Position numbers and translations under genes: made by a program. Of a stretch of 14,205 bases of DNA, positions 7,049-13,086 are shown piece after piece. Below the pieces are notes generated by a model. That model saw only the letters and a program-made list of their open reading frames with translations. It made no database searches and was not told the DNA's origin. The stretch comes from DAOUMF01 sp034411955 (GTDB lineage: Bacteria; Chloroflexota; Dehalococcoidia; SM23-28-2; RBG-16-64-32): contig DAOUMF010000055.1 in NCBI GenBank assembly GCA_034411955.1, positions 1 to 14,205 of the forward strand, read 5' to 3'. Each line of letters opens with the position of its first letter. The first letter of the stretch is position 1.

Positions 7049-7054
7049 TCGCCG
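7043..7054. repeat. Left copy of 12-bp direct repeat flanking the nuoD/nuoH insertion
   Basis: CGTTGATCGCCG spans the nuoD stop codon (TGA 7046-7048). An exact second copy lies at 7165-7176, over the nuoH start. The pair looks like a target-site duplication. Confidence 0.8.
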
Positions 7055-7170
7055 GGGGCTGTCGTTCTGAGCGAAGCGAAGAATCTTTCGTCTCGAGGAG
7101 AAGGAGTTCCTGTTATGACAGACCCTTCGCTAGGCTCAGGGTGACAGGAAAGCGGGGGTTGGATCGTTGA
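7045..7170 (+). other. 41-codon open frame through the inserted repeat
   Basis: TTG at 7045-7047 overlaps the nuoD stop in a TTGA arrangement. From it a frame without stops runs through the whole insertion and ends at TGA 7168-7170, which again overlaps the nuoH TTG (7167) as TTGA. Its first three residues equal those of NuoH (MIA). It probably has no product of its own; it may keep ribosomes moving from nuoD to nuoH. Translation is unproven. Confidence 0.25.
7059..7147. mobile_element. MITE-like non-coding element between nuoD and nuoH
   Basis: Imperfect terminal inverted repeats of 28 bp (7059-7086 and 7120-7147) agree at 21 positions. The left arm begins CTGTCGTTCTGAGCG and the right arm ends CTCAGGGTGACAG. 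No transposase is encoded. The inserted segment between the 12-bp direct repeats is 110 bp (7055-7164), leaving 4 bp outside the left arm and 17 bp outside the right. From memory this TTCTGAGCGAAGCGAAGAATCT-like family is a common dispersed repeat in several bacterial groups, Chloroflexota included. The transcript would fold into a long hairpin inside the nuo mRNA. Confidence 0.7.
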
Positions 7171-7176
7171 TCGCCG
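7165..7176. repeat. Right copy of 12-bp direct repeat flanking the nuoD/nuoH insertion
   Basis: CGTTGATCGCCG spans the nuoH TTG start (7167-7169) and its first codons. It is identical to 7043-7054, 122 bases upstream. Confidence 0.8.
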
Positions 7177-8273
7177 ACAACGCCTGGGTGGACGGCCTGG
7201 CCCGGATGGCGATCGTCGCGGCGGCGGTGCCCCTGGCCGTCATCGTCCTCACCTATGTGGAGCGGAAGGTGCTTGGGCGCTTGCAGATGCGCCTGGGGCC
7301 GATGCGGGTGGGCCCCTACGGCACCCTCCAGAGTGTGGCCGACACCGTTAAGCTCCTCACCAAGGAGGACCTGCGGCCGCAGACGGCAGACCGCTGGACG
7401 TTCGAGCTGGCGCCGTTCGCGGTGGTGGTGCCCGTGTTCATGGCCATCGTGGCCCTCCCCTTCACCGCCGATCTGTTCGTGCGCAACCTGGGGCTAGGCC
7501 TGTTCTACATCGTTGCCGTGTCAGGCTTGTCCATCGTGGGGTTTTTGATGGCGGGCTGGGGCTCGGACAACAAGTACGCGTTGCTGGGCGGGGCGCGCGC
7601 CGCCGCCCAACTGATAAGCTACGAGATTCCGCTGGTAATGGCGGTGCTGGCTGTGGCCATGTTCGGCCAGAGCTTGAACCTGGTGGAGCTGGTGGACGGC
7701 CAGGGACGGGTGCCCTTCGTGGTCTGGCAGCCGCTGGCGTTCCTTATCTTCCTGATCGCTGGCCTGGCCGAGCTCTACCGCCAGCCCTTCGATATCCCCG
7801 TGGCGGAGTCCGAGGTGGTGGGCGGACCGCTGGTGGAGTACTCCGGCATCCGCTGGTCTATGTTCCAGATGGCGGAGGTGACGAACATGGTTCTCATCTC
7901 CGTCCTGGCGGCGTTGCTGTTCCTGGGCGGTTGGAACTGGCCGCTGGGCAACGGAGCGGGTGCAGGCCTGCAGGTCCCCCTGATCGTCGCAAAAGCTTCC
8001 GTTTTCGTTCTATTATTCATGTGGCTGCGGGGGACGCTTCCGCGCCTGCGCATCGACCAGTTGATGGCGTTCTGCTGGCAGGTGCTGTTGCCCTTCGCCT
8101 TCCTGCAGATAATAATCAACGGCTGGGTGCTCGTTTACGGCTGGCCGGACTGGGTGCTGGGTGTCCTGTCCGGGACGGCCGCCCTGGCCGCGGGCTACCT
8201 TACCTACCGGATGGCCCGGCAGGCGACGGGTGCGGCCTCGCCCCAGTTGTACAGGGTTGGGAGCGTGCTCTAG
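7167..8273 (+). CDS. nuoH: Complex I membrane subunit NuoH (ND1-like)
   Basis: A 368-residue protein with about eight membrane helices that links the quinone cavity to the proton-pumping arm. Family blocks: ERKVLGRLQMRLGPMRVGPYG in the first cytoplasmic loop, LQSVADTVKLLTKED, then the acidic loop PFDIPVAESEVVGGPLVEYSG followed by RWSMFQMAEVTNM, and WLRGTLPRLRIDQLM near the C-terminus. The TTG start (7167) is supported by its repeated junction with the nuoD end and by GGGGG (7154-7158) 8 bases upstream. It normally follows nuoEFG in 14-gene operons; here it follows nuoD, with a 118-base insertion between. nuoI starts directly at the next base after its stop. Confidence 0.96.
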   Translation: MIADNAWVDGLARMAIVAAAVPLAVIVLTYVERKVLGRLQMRLGPMRVGPYGTLQSVADTVKLLTKEDLRPQTADRWTFELAPFAVVVPVFMAIVALPFTADLFVRNLGLGLFYIVAVSGLSIVGFLMAGWGSDNKYALLGGARAAAQLISYEIPLVMAVLAVAMFGQSLNLVELVDGQGRVPFVVWQPLAFLIFLIAGLAELYRQPFDIPVAESEVVGGPLVEYSGIRWSMFQMAEVTNMVLISVLAALLFLGGWNWPLGNGAGAGLQVPLIVAKASVFVLLFMWLRGTLPRLRIDQLMAFCWQVLLPFAFLQIIINGWVLVYGWPDWVLGVLSGTAALAAGYLTYRMARQATGAASPQLYRVGSVL

Positions 8274-8828
8274 ATGCTGGGACTGTTCAAAGCGATAAAG
8301 ACGACGGTATCGGCGGCGCTGCGTAAGCCCGTCACTGTCCAGTACCCGAAGGCGAAGAAGGTGCTCCCCCACCGGGCGCGCGGGCTGCCCGTCCTCCTCT
8401 GGGACTTCGAGGCGGATGAGCCGTTCTGCACCGGCTGTCAGGTCTGCGCCCGCTACTGTCCAGTCGACTGCATGACGGTGACGATGAAGGACAACCGCAG
8501 GTTCCAGGAGGGGAAAAGCTCGCGCAAGAAGATCGTGGACAGGTTCTACATCGACTACGCCCGCTGCATGCGCTGCGATATCTGCGTCGAGGTCTGCAAC
8601 TTCGATGCCATCGTTATGAACAACACGTGGGGGGGCGTGGAACTTTCCCGGTATGACCGCAAGGGCCTGGTGATGAGCCTGGATGACCTTCTCCAGCAGT
8701 CCCAGTCCGGGGATCTGAAGGACCCGTTTCGGGAGCCGATGGGCCTGGCCCACTCCGGGTGGATGCCCAAGGCTCGCCAGGAGGAGAAGGTGGAAGCGGC
8801 GACCGAAGAGGAAGGTGGCGAGGGGTAA
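8274..8828 (+). CDS. nuoI: Complex I 2x[4Fe-4S] subunit NuoI
   Basis: A 184-residue ferredoxin-like subunit that carries clusters N6a and N6b and passes electrons to N2 in NuoB. The cluster motifs are CTGCQVCARYC (C52, C55, C58, C62) and CMRCDICVEVC (C98, C101, C104, C108). The first is followed by the usual Pro; the second by Asn (VCNFDAIVMN) in place of Pro. A hydrophobic or basic N-terminus contacts the membrane arm, and a Glu-rich tail (about 165-184) extends past the core. ATG 8274 follows the nuoH stop with no gap; GGGAG lies at 8259-8263. Without NuoEFG, electrons must reach these clusters from an unidentified partner. Confidence 0.96.
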   Translation: MLGLFKAIKTTVSAALRKPVTVQYPKAKKVLPHRARGLPVLLWDFEADEPFCTGCQVCARYCPVDCMTVTMKDNRRFQEGKSSRKKIVDRFYIDYARCMRCDICVEVCNFDAIVMNNTWGGVELSRYDRKGLVMSLDDLLQQSQSGDLKDPFREPMGLAHSGWMPKARQEEKVEAATEEEGGEG

Positions 8829-8862
8829 GACGTAGAGTTGTCATCCGAGACGCCCTAGGCTC

Positions 8863-9369
8863 ATGAGCTACGAAGAGGTCATCTTCTACTTCGTAGCCGC
8901 ATTGACCGTCCTCGGCGGTCTAGGGGTAGTTCTCGCCCGAAACGTCGTCCATTCCGCCCTGTTCCTCATTGTGGCCCTGCTCGCGGTGGCCGCCGTCTTC
9001 ATCCTCCTCTCCGCCGAGTTCCTGGCCATAGTCCAGATTCTCATCTACGGCGGCGCCGTGACTATCCTCATCCTCTTCGCCATGATGCTCACCCGCGTGC
9101 GGGACATGCCTTCCGCCGGAGGCGGACTGGACGGGCCACAGCGGCCCTTCGCCGCCCTTGCCGCCGCCGCCTTCCTCGCCCTCTCCATCCTGGCTGTGGT
9201 CTCCACGGAGTGGCCCGGCGAGACCGAAAAGATCACGGTCATCGCCTTCAGCGACCTGGGCGACAAGTTGTTCCGCAACTGGGCGGCGCCCTTCGAGGTG
9301 GCGTCCCTGGTGCTGCTCGTGGCTCTGGTGGGAGCGATCATCCTGGCCCGCGGCGAGGAGGGCGAATGA
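8863..9369 (+). CDS. nuoJ: Complex I membrane subunit NuoJ (ND6-like)
   Basis: A 168-residue protein with five predicted membrane helices. Helix 3 shows the family pattern VQILIYGGAVTILILFAMML, the region containing the pi-bulge linked to coupling in ND6, and the last helix reads FEVASLVLLVALVGAIILAR. The soluble loop between helices 4 and 5 is about 35 residues. ATG 8863 has no clear Shine-Dalgarno; after the repeat insertion, the 34-base gap from nuoI is the largest in the operon. A 9-bp hairpin begins 1 base after the ATG. The stop overlaps the nuoK start as ATGA. Confidence 0.94.
   Translation: MSYEEVIFYFVAALTVLGGLGVVLARNVVHSALFLIVALLAVAAVFILLSAEFLAIVQILIYGGAVTILILFAMMLTRVRDMPSAGGGLDGPQRPFAALAAAAFLALSILAVVSTEWPGETEKITVIAFSDLGDKLFRNWAAPFEVASLVLLVALVGAIILARGEEGE
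8867..8897 (+). promoter_or_regulatory. Hairpin at the nuoJ translation start
   Basis: GCTACGAAG (8867-8875) and CTTCGTAGC (8889-8897) are exact reverse complements around a 13-base loop, beginning just after the nuoJ ATG. Such a stem could slow initiation on nuoJ or mark an RNA-processing point. It lies in coding sequence, so it may be chance. Confidence 0.4.
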
Positions 9370-9674
9370 TCCCCATCCAGCACTTCCTGGTGCTCAGCAG
9401 CATCCTCTTCTCCTTGGGCATCTACGGGGTGCTTGCCCGGCGGAGCGCCGTCCTCATCCTCATGTCCATAGAGCTGATGCTGCAGGCGGTGAGCATTAAC
9501 TTCATCGCCTTCGCCGTGTACCTGTCGCCGGAGCAGTTCACCGGCCTCATCTTCGCCATCTTCGTGATCACGATCGCTGCGGCCGAGGTGGGGCTGGCCC
9601 TGGCCATCATCCTGCGCATCTTCCGCAACAAGGCCACGGCCAACGTGGACGAGGTGGACGTACTCAGGTGGTAG
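9366..9674 (+). CDS. nuoK: Complex I membrane subunit NuoK (ND4L-like)
   Basis: A 102-residue protein with three membrane helices, normal for NuoK. The two buried glutamates of the family are visible, one in MSIELMLQAVSINF (helix 2) and one in AAAEVGLALAIILRIFR (helix 3); in E. coli the matching Glu36 and Glu72 carry protons along the central axis. ATG 9366 overlaps the nuoJ stop by four bases (ATGA), so start and coupling are clear. The short tail after the last helix is acidic (NVDEVDV). The gap to the nuoL ATG is 2 bases. Confidence 0.95.
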   Translation: MIPIQHFLVLSSILFSLGIYGVLARRSAVLILMSIELMLQAVSINFIAFAVYLSPEQFTGLIFAIFVITIAAAEVGLALAIILRIFRNKATANVDEVDVLRW

Positions 9675-9676
9675 GG

Positions 9677-11584
9677 ATGCAGGAGGCCTGGCTGATCCCG
9701 GCGATACCGGCCGGGGCGTTTGTGATCCTCCTTCTGGCCGGCAGGTATCTTCCCCGCCGCGGCGACTGGCTGGCGATTGGCGCCATCGTCGCCTCTTTCG
9801 CTCTCTTCTTCCCCGTCCTCATCGACCTCCTCGACGAGCTGGAGAAGCCCGATTTTGCCGGCGTCGCATCCGGCATCGACTGGGTCAAGTTCCAGGTGCC
9901 GGGAGGGCCGGACTTCCAGTTGAGGCTGGGCTTCTTCGTGGACCAGTTGGCCATCGTCATGCTGGCCGTGGTCACCTTCGTCGGCTCAATGATTTTCATC
10001 TACTCCACCGGCTACATGAAGGGCGACCCGCGCTACGGCTGGTACTTCGCCGCCATGTCGCTGTTCGCGGCGGCGATGCTCACCCTGGTGCTGGCCGACA
10101 ACCTCCTGCTGCTGTACGCGGCCTGGGAGGGCGTGGGCTTCTGCTCCTACCTGCTCATCGGCTTCTGGCACGAGCGGCGCTCCGCCAGCGAGGCGGCCAA
10201 GAAGGCGTTCATCACCACCCGCATCGGCGATGTGGGGCTGCTCATCGGCATCTTCCTCCTCTGGCGGGAGGCCGGCACCTTCGACATCTCCGAAGTGTTC
10301 GAGTTCGCCCAGTCCGGCGGCTACAGCCCCGAGTACCTGACGACAGCGGTGCTGTTCCTCTTCGCCGGCGCCGTGGGGAAATCCGCCCAGTTCCCCCTCC
10401 ACGTCTGGCTGCCCGACGCCATGGAGGGCCCAACGCCGGTCTCCGCTCTCATCCACGCCGCCACCATGGTCGTCGCGGGCGTGTACCTGGTGGCCCGGAT
10501 GATGCCCCTGTTCCTAGAGGCCGACCCCGTGGCGCTGAACGTCGTCACCGCCCTCGGCCTCACCACCGTGATGATGTCCGCCACCATGGGGCTGGTGGCC
10601 ACCGACATCAAGCGGGTCATCGCCTATTCCACCATCAACAGCCTGGGGTTGATGATGGTGGCCCTGGGCTCCGGCTCCGTGACGGCGGCGATGCTGTACC
10701 TGTTCGCTCACGGCTTCTTCAAGGCGCTCCTCTTCCTCTCCGCCGGTTCGGTGATCCATGCCACGGAGCGGCAGGAGGTGGGCCAGCTCGGCGGCCTGGC
10801 GCGGCGCATGCCGGTGACGGCGGCCGTGTTCGGCCTGGGGGCGCTGTCTATGGCCGGGCTGGTGCCGCTCTCCGGCTTCTGGGCGAAGGACGAGATCCTC
10901 AACGTCGCCGGCGACCACCAGAACTTCGTCGTGTACGGCTTCATGATGCTCAGCGTGTTCATCACCGCCGTCTACATGATGCGGGTCGTCATCCTCACCT
11001 TCCTGGGGGAGCCGCGCGACCGCGAGGCGCAGGAGCACGCCCATGACGCCGGGCCGGTGATGACCCTGCCCTTGCTCGTGCTGGCTGCGCTGACTGTGGT
11101 GGCGGGGTTCGCCGCCTTCGATGGGGTGGGAGAGGCGCTGGGCTTCCCCGGCGGCTTCGGCAAGTTCGTGTTCGTCGGGGAGGCGGAGGCGTTCCACTTC
11201 CCTTGGGACGTGGCGATCCTGTCGACGCTGGCGGCGGTGGCGGGCCTGGCGGCCGCGATCTACTTCTGGTCGGGCGCCGCTGAGCCGGCGCGGCGGGCGG
11301 CCGATGCGTTCCGACCGGCCTACGAGACCCTCAGGCGCAAGTACTTCATGGACGACATCTACCAGTGGGCGATCGACCGGGTGGTGCTGGTGGCCGGCGC
11401 GGTGATCGCCTGGTTCGACCGCAACGTGGTGAACGACACGGGCGTGGACGGCCCGGCCGGGCTGGGCGTGTTCACCGGGTTCGAGATGAAGTTCCTGGAG
11501 ACGGGCAAGCTGCCCAACTACGCCCTGGCCATCGTGACTGGCGTAATCGTCCTGGCGATCGTGTTCATGGTGGTGCGGGTGTAG
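9677..11584 (+). CDS. nuoL: Complex I antiporter-like subunit NuoL (ND5-like)
   Basis: The distal proton-pumping subunit, 635 residues. The key charged residues of the antiporter fold are present: E151 in WEGVGFCSYLLIGFW, K235 in GAVGKSAQFPLHVWLPDAM, K349 in AHGFFKALLFL and K404 in SGFWAKDEIL. The blocks GPTPVSALIHAATMVVAGVYL and DIKRVIAYSTINSLGLM are diagnostic. The last 100 residues or so include the amphipathic stretch after YETLRRKYFMDDIYQWAID and a final anchor helix, matching the long lateral helix of NuoL. I choose ATG 9677, with AGGTGG just upstream; GTG 9668 overlapping the nuoK stop would add three residues. The gap to nuoM is 2 bases. Confidence 0.97.
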   Translation: MQEAWLIPAIPAGAFVILLLAGRYLPRRGDWLAIGAIVASFALFFPVLIDLLDELEKPDFAGVASGIDWVKFQVPGGPDFQLRLGFFVDQLAIVMLAVVTFVGSMIFIYSTGYMKGDPRYGWYFAAMSLFAAAMLTLVLADNLLLLYAAWEGVGFCSYLLIGFWHERRSASEAAKKAFITTRIGDVGLLIGIFLLWREAGTFDISEVFEFAQSGGYSPEYLTTAVLFLFAGAVGKSAQFPLHVWLPDAMEGPTPVSALIHAATMVVAGVYLVARMMPLFLEADPVALNVVTALGLTTVMMSATMGLVATDIKRVIAYSTINSLGLMMVALGSGSVTAAMLYLFAHGFFKALLFLSAGSVIHATERQEVGQLGGLARRMPVTAAVFGLGALSMAGLVPLSGFWAKDEILNVAGDHQNFVVYGFMMLSVFITAVYMMRVVILTFLGEPRDREAQEHAHDAGPVMTLPLLVLAALTVVAGFAAFDGVGEALGFPGGFGKFVFVGEAEAFHFPWDVAILSTLAAVAGLAAAIYFWSGAAEPARRAADAFRPAYETLRRKYFMDDIYQWAIDRVVLVAGAVIAWFDRNVVNDTGVDGPAGLGVFTGFEMKFLETGKLPNYALAIVTGVIVLAIVFMVVRV

Positions 11585-11586
11585 CC

Positions 11587-13086
11587 ATGGAGTGGGTGCT
11601 GTTCGCGCTGATAGCCATCCCGATGGGCTCCGTTCTCGTGTTCATGCTCATCCCGTCGCGCTACCCGCAGTTGGTGCGCAACGTGGCGGTGGTGTCCGGG
11701 TTCGCCATGTTCGTGCTGGCGTTGCTGGTGTTCGTCAAGTACGAGTTCACCGGCGGCAGCGGCCTGCGCTTCGATCTCCAGCTCGACTGGCTGGAGAACG
11801 TGGCCTTCCTAGGCGAGAAGGGGATCACCTACCACCTTGCGGTGGACGGGATCTCGGCGCCGCTGGTCCTGCTCACCGGAATCGTGATCTTCGCCGGGGT
11901 GTTCATCTCCTGGAACATCGACTATCGCAACAAGGACTACTTCGTGCTGCTGTTCCTGCTGGTCAGCGGCGTGTTCGGCGTGTTCCTGTCCCTGGACCTG
12001 TTCTTTCTGTTCTTCTTCTACGAGCTGGCGGTGCTGCCGATGTACCTGCTCATCGCGGTGTGGGGGGCCAGCAGCCACTTCGGCACTTTCACCCGTACCA
12101 AGGAGTACGGGGCGATGAAGCTGGTGCTGTACCTGGTGGGGGGCAGCGTCCTGATCTTCATCGGCATTTTCGCCACGTTCGTGGAGGCGGGCCGGGGAAC
12201 CTTTGACCTGCCGGTGCTGGGCTCCGTGACCTACGACGAGACGTTCCAGAAGACGTTCTTCGCCTTCTTCATGCTGGGGTTCGGGGTGCTGGCCGGCCTC
12301 TGGCCCTTCCACACCTGGTCGCCCGACGGCCATGTGGCGGCGCCCACCGCCGTCTCCATGCTGCACGCTGGCGTCCTGATGAAGCTCGGCGCCTTCGGCA
12401 TCCTGCGGGTGGGCATCTCGCTGTTCCCGGAGGGGGCCGAGTTCTGGGCGCCGGTGCTGATGACCCTGGGCGTCACCGGCGCCCTGTACGGCGCCGTGTC
12501 GGCGATGGCCCAGCGCGACCTGAAGTACATGGTGGGCTACTCCAGCGTCAGCCACATGGGCTTCGTGCTGATGGGTCTGGCCACCCTGACGACGATAGGC
12601 GTCAACGGGGCCGTGCTCCAGATGTTCGCCCACGGGGTGATGACGGCCCTCATGTTCGCCATGGTGGGTGCCGTGTACGACCAGGCCCACGTGCGGGACA
12701 TGACGATCTTCGGCGGGCTGGCCCAGAAGACGCCGCGCTTGGCCGCCTTTTTTGCCATCGCTGGACTCTCTTCCCTGGGCCTGCCGGGGCTGGCCGGGTT
12801 CATCGCCGAGTTCCACATCTTCGTGGGCACGTTCAAGACCTACCCCTGGGCGGGCGCCCTGGGCGTGCTGGCCGCAGCCATCACCGCCACCTACATCCTG
12901 CGCATGCTGGCCATGGCGTTCTTCGGCCCCTTCAACGAACGCTGGGCCCAGATGAAGGAGATGCGCCTGGGCGAGCAGTTCGGCGGGGCCTTGCTCATCT
13001 TGTTCATCGCCTTCATGGGCATCTGGCCAGCGCCGTTCATCGACCGCATCAACGATAGCGTGCAGGTCATCCTGAGGGTGGGCTAG
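11587..13086 (+). CDS. nuoM: Complex I antiporter-like subunit NuoM (ND4-like)
   Basis: A 499-residue proton-pumping subunit with about 14 membrane helices. Identity is clear from FFFYELAVLPMYLLIAVWG, PFHTWSPDGHVAAPTAVSML, HAGVLMKLGAFGILR and DLKYMVGYSSVSHMGFV. By motif alignment to E. coli NuoM, Glu144 is E146, Lys265 is K266 and Glu407 is E408 (GLAGFIAEF). However, the broken-helix Lys234 is replaced by Leu235 in FGVLAGLWPFHTW, where the family reads close to FAxKxPxxPxH. The two Pro/Lys features of that helix are both lost (A236, G237 follow). ATG 11587 is 2 bases after the nuoL stop, with little Shine-Dalgarno. The stop overlaps the nuoN GTG by one base. Confidence 0.96.
   Translation: MEWVLFALIAIPMGSVLVFMLIPSRYPQLVRNVAVVSGFAMFVLALLVFVKYEFTGGSGLRFDLQLDWLENVAFLGEKGITYHLAVDGISAPLVLLTGIVIFAGVFISWNIDYRNKDYFVLLFLLVSGVFGVFLSLDLFFLFFFYELAVLPMYLLIAVWGASSHFGTFTRTKEYGAMKLVLYLVGGSVLIFIGIFATFVEAGRGTFDLPVLGSVTYDETFQKTFFAFFMLGFGVLAGLWPFHTWSPDGHVAAPTAVSMLHAGVLMKLGAFGILRVGISLFPEGAEFWAPVLMTLGVTGALYGAVSAMAQRDLKYMVGYSSVSHMGFVLMGLATLTTIGVNGAVLQMFAHGVMTALMFAMVGAVYDQAHVRDMTIFGGLAQKTPRLAAFFAIAGLSSLGLPGLAGFIAEFHIFVGTFKTYPWAGALGVLAAAITATYILRMLAMAFFGPFNERWAQMKEMRLGEQFGGALLILFIAFMGIWPAPFIDRINDSVQVILRVG

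Noticed and set aside
7049..7166. Degraded nuoE, nuoF or nuoG between nuoD and nuoH
   Set aside because: The 118 bases are explained by the inverted-repeat element and the direct repeats; none of the frames shows NuoE/F/G motifs.
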